A stretch of DNA of 40,784 nt, taken from the NCBI GenBank assembly GCA_945869955.1, contig CAMBQP010000025.1, positions 1 through 40,784 on the forward strand, in the 5' to 3' direction. Within the stretch, counting starts at the first letter, position 1; each line of letters starts with the position of its first letter. The notes beneath the pieces were generated by a model. That model was not told where the DNA came from. It saw nothing but the letters and a program-made list of their open reading frames with translations, and ran no database searches. Positions 18,213 through 27,677 of this stretch are shown piece by piece. The translations under genes were made by a program, and so were the position numbers. This stretch comes from Schlesneria paludicola DSM 18645 (GTDB lineage Bacteria > Planctomycetota > Planctomycetia > Planctomycetales > Planctomycetaceae).

Positions 18213-18756
18213 CGGTCATCGAGACCTGAATTGACGGATCCAAATCAGAGAGGCTGTTGAGCTGATTTTGCAGGTTGGCGCTCACCAGAGAGACGGGCCG
18301 CGGATTCAGACGGAACCCGATCGTCAGCTTGGGTTCATACATTCGCGTTCGAAGTGCTGGTGTTCGGGGTGGATTCAGCAGGTTTTCTGGAACCCGGCGT
18401 TCGAAGACTTCCAGTGCCGCAGGCTGCCCATTAAGTCCCTGTCCCACTTGTACGGCACCAACCATTTTCCTCGCGTCTTTCGTATCTTTGCCGACAAAAT
18501 CACCTGCATTTCGGTTCTTCCGCATGAATCGGGCGTCACCGCTCGAGATCCCCGTGACACTGGGTGGCACATTACCCGCACCTGAACCGATGCCGGGGGC
18601 GGGGGTTGCCCCACCAAAACTTCCCCCACCAGAATTCGTCTGTGGCTGAAGTGGTTGGCCAAACGAGCGTGATCCAAACATCTGAGCCTCGGTCGGACTC
18701 GTCCCGATCAGTGTCAAGAAACCAGCCAACATCAGCGGACTCATCAATCGTTGCAT
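18058..18756 (-). CDS. Exported BON-domain protein
   Basis: The 232-residue product starts with a signal peptide (MSPLMLAGFLTLIGTSPTEA). A Gly/Ser/Pro-rich linker and a conserved middle region (MYEPKLTIGFRLNPRPVSL) follow. The C terminus is a BON domain (SIQVSMTVTGETVHLQGVV, EEERALIEQLMLFEPGISAV). BON domains bind membranes or help multimerise envelope proteins and are also found in secretins and their partners. The ATG at 18756 has GAGGAT upstream; the open frame back to 18942 looks untranslated. The gene converges on the lipoprotein gene and shares 155 bp with it. The BON domain, roughly its last 50 codons, lies inside the overlap, which supports this strand as truly coding there. Confidence 0.83.
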   Translation of the reverse strand: MQRLMSPLMLAGFLTLIGTSPTEAQMFGSRSFGQPLQPQTNSGGGSFGGATPAPGIGSGAGNVPPSVTGISSGDARFMRKNRNAGDFVGKDTKDARKMVGAVQVGQGLNGQPAALEVFERRVPENLLNPPRTPALRTRMYEPKLTIGFRLNPRPVSLVSANLQNQLNSLSDLDPSIQVSMTVTGETVHLQGVVGSEEERALIEQLMLFEPGISAVQNDLRVPAVAPLVPFAK

Positions 18757-18808
18757 TCTGTGATCCTCATTCCAGCGACTTGGCAAATCCGCGCGTGAAG
18801 ACGGTTCG

Positions 18809-18835
18809 TTCCCATTCCGGTCATTCCCATTCCGG
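18809..18835. repeat. Two 12-bp direct repeats upstream of the BON gene
   Basis: TTCCCATTCCGG occurs at 18809-18820 and 18824-18835, a period of 15 bp, some 55-80 bases upstream of the BON-protein start. It could be a tandem activator or repressor site, or a chance microrepeat. Confidence 0.6.
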
Positions 18836-18978
18836 AAATTTCGAATGGAAACGGTACTTGTCCTGTCCAGTAGTTGCCCTGTGCGGTTAATGGAAGTTCG
18901 ACCGGCATAACACGCAGGCTTAACCCAACCTCCCCTCTCCAAAACGAGAAACTGGCTTTCCCTGATTCTCGCACGTTA

Positions 18979-18995
18979 GAGTTTAACGTAAACTC
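18979..18995. promoter_or_regulatory. Perfect 7-bp inverted repeat, candidate operator
   Basis: GAGTTTA-ACG-TAAACTC is a perfect palindrome with a 3-base spacer in the roughly 500-bp region between the divergent BON and giant N-domain genes. Its size and symmetry suit a dimeric repressor or activator controlling either or both genes. The rest of this region shows only the 12-bp repeat pair and no RNA gene. Confidence 0.4.
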
Positions 18996-19260
18996 GGATT
19001 AAACCGGTAAGAGAATTCGGGGGAATCGTAAAAAGTGTCGCCAAGGGGTTCGTGCTGACGATGATTTGCCTGAATCGGTCGATGCAAGAACTGCGGGATT
19101 TAGGCTGGTTGATGCGAATGCCGTTTTGATTTGTCAGAGAATTCTGCAATTCGATTCCGTGGAAGTGATCGGAGATCGGTCATTTATGCCGATTTTGAGA
19201 GAACGACGAGCCGGGTTCCTGATATCATTCGCAAAAAGGGGCTACAGAGTGATCGCAACA

Positions 19261-22200
19261 ATGTTTTCCGTTGTCATCCCCCCTGGATCGCGCCGAGAAA
19301 TGGGAGTTTCTATTTTGGTCTGCTCACCAGCCTCAATCTTCAGTTTCCGGCTGTTTGCCTTGGTTCTCAGCTGCGTATTCCTCGTTGGTCACGGTGGCCT
19401 GTCTCGTGTTGTCTCTGCGCAGGAGGTCACCGAGCTCCCCAATCGTGGCAGCTTTGGGCGTCTGGCCGAACCCAAGCTGGCCGAATCGCTGCAATTGACG
19501 GACGAACAACGGACCAAGATTGCGACGCTGATCACTCAACGGGCCGAAGCCCTAGGCAAAGCGGCAGTGGCAGATCGCCCCAAAATCCTCGTTGATAGCG
19601 AAAGTCTCCTCGCAGCGGTGCTGACCGATGAGCAGCGAGTCCTGTTCGCCAAAGTGACCGCAGAACCCCGGCTCCGATTTAATTTTCGTTTTCAGCGTTG
19701 GTCGGATGTGCTGGAATGGCTGGCAAAACAATCCGATCTCTCGCTGGTCCTCGACGCACCGCCGCCAGGAACCTTCAACTATTCTGACACGAAAGAATAT
19801 ACGCCGGTTGAAGCTCAAGATTTGTTGAATGGCGTACTTTCAACCAAGGGGTATACGCTGATTCGCCGTGGCAGGATGCTATTGGTCATCGATGTCCAGG
19901 AAGGGATTCCCGATGGATTGATTCCGCGGATCCCGCTCGAAGAACTGGACAAGCGAGGAAAATTTGAACTGGTGAGTGTCATGTTTCCCTTGGCTGGCCG
20001 CGAGCCGCAAGGGGTCAAGGCCGAAATTACTCCCCTGCTGGGGCCGTTCGGAAAAAGCGTGCTGCTGGCGCAAACCAAGCAGTTGCTGGTCACCGATACT
20101 GCCGGGATCATGCGCGCGGTGAGTGCGGTGATTTCCTCGATTCCTGAACCGGCCACCGCCAAAGTCCCCGTTCCCGTTGCAGTCCCGGAAGTTGCGGTTT
20201 ATTCGGTAAAAGCGGCGGACGCCAAGGTTGCCGAAGAAGTGCTCGTCAAAATGTTCCCTGCCGCCAAGATTGTGGCAGACCTGAAAGCGGAACAGGTTAA
20301 CGCCTTTGCGACGCCGACCGAGCAGTTGGCCATCAAGGGGGTCATCGAGCAGATGCAGGCCCACAACCCACCGGAAAAAAAGCCGCTCCTGGAGGTTTAT
20401 CCCGTACGAGATCTTGATCCCACCCAACTGCTCGCGAATCTCACCCTGGTTGCCCCGACCGCGCGTCTGACATTCGACACGCGTCAGCGACAAATTGTGG
20501 CATTCGGCACTCCCATCGATCAGGCTAATATCAAAGCCTCGATGGAAAAACTGGTGGTATCGGGGGGAGCGATCGAACGGCAGCGACAGTTAGAGATCTA
20601 TCGGATCACGAAAGCGGACCCTGCCACAACACTCACGTTACTGCAGGGTTTATTGCCACAAGCGAAATTGTCACTCGATACGCAAACCCGTCGGATTGTG
20701 GCACTCGCATCGGCCGAAGACCATCAAGCGATTCAAGCCATTCTCGAACAGTTGCAGGCACCGGACTTGGGACCCGATAGCACGACACTCGAATTCTATC
20801 CGCTGGAACAACCGGTTGCCCCGACATCGATCGCCTTGCTGATGACGCTCGCCCCGAAGGCCAAAATCGTAGTGGATGCCGAGGCCAAACGGCTGCAGGT
20901 TCTGGCGACCCCCGCAGAGCAGGGACTGATAAAAGCGAGCTTGGACGAGATTCTGAAAGGATTACCTGCCCCGGAAAAACGGCGGCTGGTGATTTATCGC
21001 GTGACCCCCGGCCAGCGAGCTCGATTTCAGACGGTGCTTCCTGCGCTGGCGACCGATTTTCCGGATATTCGCGTCGTCCCTGAAGGCGAACCCCATGAAC
21101 TTTCGATCTGGGCGAAACCGACACAACATGAATTGCTGAAAAGCCTGATTGAAACGTTCGTTAACGACGTTCCCGACGACGACAAAACGGAATTGATCTC
21201 GCATCCGCTGCGCGCCGCCGATTCCACAACCGCATCGACGGTCCTGAAAACACTCGTCCCCACCGCCAAAATTTCGCTCGATACCACCAATAAAAATCTG
21301 GTGGCGATCGCCTCGGCGGCAGACCACAAGGTGATCACCGAGACGATCGAGAAATTGCAACCGGGCGAACTGGGTCTGGATGCTCCTGTGCTCCGGTTTT
21401 ATCCTTTGAACCAGCCAATCCCGGCCACCTCGATCGCCGCCTTTGCAAAACTGGTCCCCAAGGCGACGGTAACCGCCGACGTCGACGGCAAGTGGCTGCA
21501 GGTCGTGGCAACGATTGCGGATCACACACTCATCAAAACCCAGCTGGAAGAACTGCTGCAAGGATTGCCCGTCGCCGAAAAACGGAAATTGATTGTTTAT
21601 CCCGTCAGCTCAGCACAGAAAACCCGGTTTCAAACAATTCTTCCTTCATTCACCCTCGATTTTCCGGATGTACGCGTCATCCCTGGGACTGAGCTGAATG
21701 AATTGGCGATCTGGGCGAAGCCGTCTCAGCACGATCTCGTGAAGGCGCTCGTGGATTCACTGGTCTCTGATGTTCCCGAGGCGAGTCGCCCCCTGCTGGT
21801 CTCGCATTCCTTGCGTAACGCGGATTCCACAACGACAACGACGATCCTGAAAACACTGGTACCTGACGCCAAGGTTTCGCTCGATGTCACCAATAAAAAC
21901 CTGGTCGCGATTGCGACGGCCGAAGACCAGAAAGTGATTACTGCAACCATTGAAAAACTGCAACCGGGCGAACTCGGTGTGGATGCACCGGTCCTCCGGT
22001 TCTACCCGTTAGAGCAGCCGTTACCGGCAACCTCGGTCGCGGCATTCGCCAAACTCGTCCCGAAAGCGACGGTGACTGCGGATATTGATGGTCAATGGTT
22101 GCAGGTCGTGGCGACGGTGGCGGATCATGCACTGATCAAAAGTCGGCTGGAGGATCTGTTGAAGGGGTTACCCGCGATCGAGAAACGCAAGCTGACGGTT

Positions 22201-24993
22201 TATCCGGTCACTCCTGCACAACGCGTTCGGTTTCAAACGGTGCTGCCGTCGTTGAAGACCGACCTTCCGGACATTCGTGTGATCACTGAGGGGGATCCGA
22301 ATGAACTGGCAATCTGGGCCAAGCCCTCACAGCATGAACTGCTGAAAGGAATTTTCGATGAATTGATCCGGGAAGTCCCGGTCACCGAAAAATATCAGTT
22401 GATTTCTTACCCCTTGAAGGGGGCCGACGCCACGACGGCATCGACGGTGCTACAAACCTTGTTTCCTGGTACGAAGATCAACGTCGATGTGACGACCAAT
22501 CGATTGCTGATCTGGACTCGCCCCACCGAACATGCGGCGATCAAAGAAGCCTTACGGGAACTCGACAGCGATGACGCGGTTGAACGACAGGACAAAGTCA
22601 TGGTCTATCCGGTTCCGGAAATCGATCTGGATGTGGCGATCGGACTCTTGCAGTCGATTCTGCCCAAAGTTCGGGTCATGAAAGATATCAAAGCACGCAC
22701 CATCGTCGCTTGGGCCAAGAAGGGGGATCAAGAGACGATTGCCCGGACCTTGGCGTCGATGCGAGGCTCGGCCGACCGGAGTGGAATGGCTCATTTGAAG
22801 ATTTATCCCCCCGGGAAGGTGAATGCCGCCAGCATGCTGGAAGTCTTGCGAGTCACCCTGCCGCAAGCTCGAATCGCAGTCGATCCGAAAACCGGCGGAA
22901 TCGCCGCGTTGGGAACTACGCTCGAACACGAACAGATTCAATCCGCAATCACGCAATTGTCTTCACAGTCGGTCGGTCAAACGGCCCAGCTCGTCACCTA
23001 CAGTCTCGCGAAAACCGGGACCACCACCGCCATTCCGATTTTGACTCTGGCGGTTCCGGAGGCCAAGCTTTCCATTGGTCAAGATGCCTCGCAACTCGTG
23101 GTCTGGGCTCGCCCGGAAGACCAGGTGGTCGTCGAAAAGATCGTGGAACAACTCGAATCGGATTCTGCCGTGAAGAAGAAGTTTGAGCTGCGGGCCTACA
23201 CCCTGAAAGCGACTGGTGCCGTGGCCGCCATTCCTTTGCTCGGCAAAGCGGTCCCCAAAGCCCTGTTCAATGTCGGGGGAAACCCGAACCGGTTGATTGC
23301 CTGGGCCTCCCCGCTCGATCACGAAGTGGTGACACAGGTGATTCGGCAACTCGATGCCGAACATGCCCCGGATACCACTGTTGAGTTTTTCGATATTCAG
23401 AACGTCGATGCCGATGCGGCGTTGAAGCTCGCACAGGCCATACTGCAAAAAGAGGGGTTAGGAACCACGGTTTCCTTGATTCAGGGGACCAATCAACTTT
23501 ATGTCGAAGCTCATCCCGAACAACACGAGCTGATTCGCGAGGCCTTGAAACGACTCCGTTCGACCGCCGAATCCGGGTTCGAAGTCTTTCAGCTGGAAAC
23601 CGTCGACCCCTATGCGGCCGAGGCCTTGATTCGCAGGATGTTCGGTGGCAGTTCCCGTGCGACCGCACCCGTGGTCGAAGTCGATGCCACGCTGCAAAAA
23701 CTGTATGTTCGAGGATCCAAAGAACAGCTGGTGCGTGTCCGAGATCTTTTGGAAAAAATGGGCGAGACCGAGCTTGCACCGAAGACCGCTGACGGTCCCG
23801 GCAAAAAAGTTCGCGTGATCCCCTTTGGTGGCGACACCGCCTCGGTACTGACCGAAATCCAGAAAATTTGGCCAAAACTGAGATCGAATGAGCTGCAAAT
23901 TCTCCCCCAGACCGAGCTCAAATCCAACTTGCTGAAGCCCCGTGCGGCTGTGAACCCGCCAGAAATTCCCGTCCCGACACCCGCTGCAACACCACAGACC
24001 TCGAACGATGCCTCAAAGACAAAGGCTCCCGCCGCCAAGCCAGCATCGCCGTTGCCAGAAGAGGAGGAAGAACCAGGTGATGACGAGGATTTTTCTGACG
24101 AGGCGCTGCCGGAGGCGGATGACGCTGGTGGGGATGAGCCTGATTTCGCGCAACCTCTCTCAACGAAGGGGACTAACGAGCCGAAAACGACGGAGGCGAC
24201 CAGTTCTGGAACAAATTCCTCGCCGGTGGTGGTCATGCCGCGAGACGGAAATATCACGATTTTCTCGGACGATACGGAAGCACTGGATCAACTGGATAAG
24301 CTTTTGCGAGCCGTTTCTGGCCCCAAGCAGACTTCGGTGCGGGGCTTCGCGGTCTTTGCCCTCAAGTACGCCGGTGCCGTTTCGGTCGCGGAAACCGTTC
24401 GTCAAACCCTGAAATCGACCACAGGGAGCAGCAGTTTGGGGACAGAAAAATCGGGGCCAACCGTGGTTCCGGATGAGCGATTGAATGCGATCGTGGTTTA
24501 TGGCAGCCGAACCGACCGGGCCGCGATTGAATCGCTCTTGGAAGCCCTCGATTCATCCGAGATACCCGATTCCAAAGTCTCGAATCGCCCTAAGCGAGTC
24601 GCGGTCAAGAACACTTCGGCAGCGCAGATCGAGCAGGTGTTGCGACTGGTTTACAAAACGCAACTGACAACCGGGGGTGGGCGCAAGGAATTGCCAATCC
24701 CCAGTGGGCTGGCCCCTGAAATTGCGGCGACACTGCAGCAGATGAATGCGATGAATTCCGGTCCACTGCTCGCATTAAGTGTCGACGATGTGACCAATTC
24801 GATTGTGGTCATGGCCCCCGCGGCTCTGGCCGAGCAAGTGACGACGTTGATTGGGGAAATGGATGAAGCGTCGCTGACAGAGAATGCGAAGGGGATGAAG
24901 ATTATTCCCCTGGAACACATGAACTCGACCCGCACACAGAAGGTGTTAAATCTGATTTTGGAAAAGTCTCGAAAACGAGATCGCCGCCCGTAA
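19261..24993 (+). CDS. Giant secretin N-domain repeat protein without a secretin barrel
   Basis: The product has about 1910 residues. A signal segment (FSFRLFALVLSCVFLVGHGG, cleavage near VSAQE) is followed by LTDEQRTKIATL, an STN/N0-like domain (residues about 138-210, RWSDVLEWLAKQSDLSLVLD) and a long array of ring-building secretin N-type modules. Each has YPL..A..L..L.P.A....D....L...A....H..I...L..L. Three adjacent units of 201 residues (about 502-1104) repeat at exactly 603 bp. An acidic linker near residues 1599-1630 precedes final N-type modules, and the protein ends RKRDRRP. No secretin barrel motif is present. It probably forms or lines a periplasmic ring or scaffold. The start is uncertain: ATG at 19261 or 19300, with the frame open back to 19066. 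Confidence 0.8.
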   Translation: MFSVVIPPGSRREMGVSILVCSPASIFSFRLFALVLSCVFLVGHGGLSRVVSAQEVTELPNRGSFGRLAEPKLAESLQLTDEQRTKIATLITQRAEALGKAAVADRPKILVDSESLLAAVLTDEQRVLFAKVTAEPRLRFNFRFQRWSDVLEWLAKQSDLSLVLDAPPPGTFNYSDTKEYTPVEAQDLLNGVLSTKGYTLIRRGRMLLVIDVQEGIPDGLIPRIPLEELDKRGKFELVSVMFPLAGREPQGVKAEITPLLGPFGKSVLLAQTKQLLVTDTAGIMRAVSAVISSIPEPATAKVPVPVAVPEVAVYSVKAADAKVAEEVLVKMFPAAKIVADLKAEQVNAFATPTEQLAIKGVIEQMQAHNPPEKKPLLEVYPVRDLDPTQLLANLTLVAPTARLTFDTRQRQIVAFGTPIDQANIKASMEKLVVSGGAIERQRQLEIYRITKADPATTLTLLQGLLPQAKLSLDTQTRRIVALASAEDHQAIQAILEQLQAPDLGPDSTTLEFYPLEQPVAPTSIALLMTLAPKAKIVVDAEAKRLQVLATPAEQGLIKASLDEILKGLPAPEKRRLVIYRVTPGQRARFQTVLPALATDFPDIRVVPEGEPHELSIWAKPTQHELLKSLIETFVNDVPDDDKTELISHPLRAADSTTASTVLKTLVPTAKISLDTTNKNLVAIASAADHKVITETIEKLQPGELGLDAPVLRFYPLNQPIPATSIAAFAKLVPKATVTADVDGKWLQVVATIADHTLIKTQLEELLQGLPVAEKRKLIVYPVSSAQKTRFQTILPSFTLDFPDVRVIPGTELNELAIWAKPSQHDLVKALVDSLVSDVPEASRPLLVSHSLRNADSTTTTTILKTLVPDAKVSLDVTNKNLVAIATAEDQKVITATIEKLQPGELGVDAPVLRFYPLEQPLPATSVAAFAKLVPKATVTADIDGQWLQVVATVADHALIKSRLEDLLKGLPAIEKRKLTVYPVTPAQRVRFQTVLPSLKTDLPDIRVITEGDPNELAIWAKPSQHELLKGIFDELIREVPVTEKYQLISYPLKGADATTASTVLQTLFPGTKINVDVTTNRLLIWTRPTEHAAIKEALRELDSDDAVERQDKVMVYPVPEIDLDVAIGLLQSILPKVRVMKDIKARTIVAWAKKGDQETIARTLASMRGSADRSGMAHLKIYPPGKVNAASMLEVLRVTLPQARIAVDPKTGGIAALGTTLEHEQIQSAITQLSSQSVGQTAQLVTYSLAKTGTTTAIPILTLAVPEAKLSIGQDASQLVVWARPEDQVVVEKIVEQLESDSAVKKKFELRAYTLKATGAVAAIPLLGKAVPKALFNVGGNPNRLIAWASPLDHEVVTQVIRQLDAEHAPDTTVEFFDIQNVDADAALKLAQAILQKEGLGTTVSLIQGTNQLYVEAHPEQHELIREALKRLRSTAESGFEVFQLETVDPYAAEALIRRMFGGSSRATAPVVEVDATLQKLYVRGSKEQLVRVRDLLEKMGETELAPKTADGPGKKVRVIPFGGDTASVLTEIQKIWPKLRSNELQILPQTELKSNLLKPRAAVNPPEIPVPTPAATPQTSNDASKTKAPAAKPASPLPEEEEEPGDDEDFSDEALPEADDAGGDEPDFAQPLSTKGTNEPKTTEATSSGTNSSPVVVMPRDGNITIFSDDTEALDQLDKLLRAVSGPKQTSVRGFAVFALKYAGAVSVAETVRQTLKSTTGSSSLGTEKSGPTVVPDERLNAIVVYGSRTDRAAIESLLEALDSSEIPDSKVSNRPKRVAVKNTSAAQIEQVLRLVYKTQLTTGGGRKELPIPSGLAPEIAATLQQMNAMNSGPLLALSVDDVTNSIVVMAPAALAEQVTTLIGEMDEASLTENAKGMKIIPLEHMNSTRTQKVLNLILEKSRKRDRRP
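20764..22572 (+). repeat. Three tandem 603-bp units inside the giant N-domain gene
   Basis: Equivalent codons lie exactly 603 bp apart; for example, the Phe of the xRFYPL or EFYPL motif is at 20794, 21397 and 22000. The second and third units are most alike: over their first 68 residues from VLRFYPL, 55 are identical, while many codons differ silently. This indicates an old in-frame duplication kept by selection on the protein rather than a recent slippage event. Confidence 0.85.
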
Positions 24994-25016
24994 GGGGTTG
25001 CGACGGGAGGATTTTT
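24987..25016 (+). terminator. Possible intrinsic terminator after the giant gene
   Basis: CCCGT (24987-24991) can pair with ACGGG (25003-25007), followed by a five-T run at 25012-25016, overlapping the stop of the giant N-domain gene. The stem is short and the loop long, so this is weak. Confidence 0.3.
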
Positions 25017-25022
25017 GGTGAG

Positions 25023-25302
25023 TCATTTGCCTGCCTCACCGAAATTGCAGGTTTTGACGTAAGCTGGAACCAGAAACCTCGCGAGACGGAAAGCCGCACA
25101 GGACTCGTCGCTATGGAAAGTTCCAAAAAGCAACGTGTCAACGGGATCTCGACCGTTGATCGTCTGCGGGGCATACTCGCAGTAGATCACACGGGAATCC
25201 TCTGCGATCAAGAAGTCCTGGCGGTGCAGATGCCGGTTTTGGAGTGAGCTCGCACAGTCCCATTGTTGTCACGGTCTTTGTTGATTCGATTGTGGTGGCC
25301 AT
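25023..25302 (-). pseudogene. Possible small frameshifted ORF of unknown family
   Basis: An ATG at 25302 with an excellent GGAGG 6 bases upstream opens a frame starting MATTIESTKTVTTMGL, which ends at 25138. In a different frame, 25211 to 25023 reads plausible protein (IAEDSRVIYCEYAP, LLFGTFHSDESCAAFRLARF). Joining the good start to the good body needs one frameshift near 25211-25240. It may be a broken small gene, two unrelated frames, or a base error. No family is recognised. It sits at the edge of a decayed region. Confidence 0.3.
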
Positions 25303-25623
25303 ATTTTGCCTCCGATCGGGTTGCCAGCACGAGATAACTTCTGCGTGGCAATAAGTCTCCTCACGCCCTACCCCGCGTGATATTAAGGCAGTCTGCGAAA
25401 CCGCGCGCTGCGTAAAATTTTGTCCGCACAACGATCGTCTCACTGATGTTGTCGCGAGGAATATCATTCAGCCGCAAGGGAGAGCGATGCAGCATTTCGG
25501 ATTATTTTGAACAATTCAGAGAAAAAAAGAAATTTCTTGGCGGTATGTTGGCAAAAGCCTCGCTTTATGTGGTTGAGGGGCACATCCAGATTGGAGTGAT
25601 CCGATCGAAGCCCCTCGCTTGGA
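25303..25623. other. Decayed intergenic stretch
   Basis: No gene is supported here. The sequence joins the 3' end of the SUMF1 pseudogene homology (ending near 25624) to the small frameshifted frame. The abrupt end of homology suggests a deletion or rearrangement, but no transposase fragment, terminal repeat or att-like repeat is visible. Confidence 0.4.
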
Positions 25624-27447
25624 ATGCATGTCGAACAGGCCCCACCCATTTGGTCGCTTGCCTCCGGTCACCTCGAACGTGGGAACACCGATCACCGCGT
25701 AATTCCGCAACAAGCCTTCGTCATTTCCCCAGGAATATTGGGTTTTTGTTCCCGCACGACAGGCATATTCCCACTCGAATTCCGTAGGAAGGCGATATCC
25801 AGCCCCCAGCGAAACGCGGCGCCAATCGTTCCCCGCTGGCGGGTTCTGATCGCGGGTATTTGGAACATAGCACGGTGTGAGCCCCTCTTAGTAACTCAGC
25901 CAATTACAAAATAAAATGGCATCGATCCAATTCACTTGTTGAACAGGGACACCGACTATCGATCTCACCGGGAAATTCCTTTTTTTCCAATCCCGCGGTT
26001 TGTCTTTTTCCAGGCAATCGGGATCTAGAAGGAACTCTTGGAACTGCTCGCATGTGATCTCACGGTCGCTGAGAAAATAGGCCTGTTCCAGTGTCACGTT
26101 CGGTGACTGCGATGGATTGTGATCGCCTTGAATCACTTGAACAAACATCCCCGGTTTGATTTGGATCATGGTCAACTTTTGTGGAGTGACAAACCATTCC
26201 TGACGGGAGGTCAGTTGCGAGTCTGACTTCTGGGCCGGTTCATCGACGCCCCATTTTCGTAATGCCCACCCGGCGGAACTATGCGTCACTCCATCGCCTG
26301 CAGTTTCGAACCAGTCTTTCAGAACATTCACGGCATCGGCAAATTCGTTTTCTCCGAGTTGTTCGCGGGAAATTCCTCCGAGACCACAGGCGAGTGTCGA
26401 GCGGAGATCCGCGACGGTTGTCGTTTTCCACGGTTTCAATAAAGTCGTGAGATTCGGTTGCCAATTTGTGAGCGTGTCGGTGAATATTGTTCTTTGCATG
26501 GGATCAAGGCAGTTTGCGATCTGGCACATCTGCAGCGCGGTGGTCGCATCTCCCAGTGATAAGCCGATAATCGCCAACCGCGCTTTATGGTTCCAATCGC
26601 TGTTGAGGGTTGCCTGATCTGAGAGTATTTTCAATTGCGCCCCTGTTGTGAGTTTGTGATCCGCGAGCGCTCTGACCAGATTCTCGACTTCCTGGGGGGG
26701 TGAATTGATGATGGTGGAACAAAAATAGGGGATGTCCCCCTGGCGGAATTTGGCCAGTGCGTAGGCCAGACGCGTCTTCTCTCGCCCTGTGGCATGATCA
26801 AATCGTGTTTTCAACAGGGGAACAATGTGCGACGGATCGTATTCAGGTCCTGAGATCTCATCCAACGCAACGCCCACGTCTGGTCCTTCGGCCGTGAAGA
26901 TGCGTTGGATGGCGACGGTGATTTTTTCTGCACGGGTTTCGACTTGATAAGCCCATTGTTTGAAGGCCAAAGTCCCTGCCAGCAGCATCACGCCGAGAGC
27001 TGTTCCCCAGCGAATGACATAGGTTCTCGCCGCCGTCTGCATCATCTTTTGCTGGATTAGGGTTTGGTGTTTTTTCGGAACATGCCACCAAGCCAACAGA
27101 GTTTCGCCCAGGGAGGGCAATTGCCGGGATTCGGGTCGATGCTACCAGATTGCGGCTCGTTCTTCGAGACAAAGGTCCGACCGACCACGATGGGTTTCAC
27201 GCTGCTTGCGGCCTAACCATTCCCGCAATGACCGGACCAGATAGTCGTGCGTTAACTGATAATATTTCTGCTGGGGATCTGCCTGCTTCGTCGTTTCTTC
27301 ATCTTCCCCGTCCGGATTGGTCGGTGTAATCAGGCGCAGTTCACTGCTCAGCGTTCGAATCAGCGCGTCAAATTCTGCCGGGCGATGGCTGTAGTCCGCC
27401 TCGTCGAGTAACGCCCGGTACGATAGGGATCGATTCGAAGTCGTCAT
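25624..27447 (-). pseudogene. Remnant of a STAND-NTPase/SUMF1 (formylglycine-generating-enzyme-like) protein
   Basis: One frame carries, in order, the end of an nSTAND-type module (YYQLTHDYLVRSLREWLGRK), ERAAIW, LPSLGETLLAWW, a transmembrane segment (WGTALGVMLLAGTLAF), a HEAT-like helical region, and a SUMF1 domain (MIQIKPGMFVQVIQGD, YFLSDREITCEQFQEFLLD, ILFCNWLS, YRLPTEFEWEYACRAGT, RPNGWGLFDMH). In-frame stops interrupt it at 27142-27144 (TAG) and 25888-25890 (TAA), yet homology continues in the same frame through both. The usual continuation after GLFDMH (GNVWEW) is missing, and the upstream kinase/NTPase part is absent. The longest open piece (25888-27120) could still be translated, but loss of the SUMF1 core makes it an unlikely enzyme. 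This is a decayed copy of a common planctomycete architecture. Confidence 0.8.
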
Positions 27448-27677
27448 CTCGGTTCGTAGTAGGCATTCACCAACTCCGATGATCTCTGCTGCGCAAACCA
27501 CGAAAAGAGAAGTGTTCTGCTGATGATGATTGTACATCGTAATTCAATAAACTTCATCTTCGGAAAACCAAAGTTTTTGGAACTGCAAACCGAAGATTCC
27601 TCCACCAATGACACGACCCGGGAGCGTTCCAAACGCAGCCCGGGTCGCGGTGACGTCATTTCACGGATGACTCTGGT

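Noticed and set aside
20764..22572. Reading the 603-bp repeats as a recent slippage or CRISPR-like array
   Set aside because: The units are in-frame protein repeats with many silent differences, so they are old coding duplications.
25464..25649. Possible transposase remnant next to the SUMF1 pseudogene
   Set aside because: No transposase motif, no terminal inverted repeats and no target duplication could be seen.
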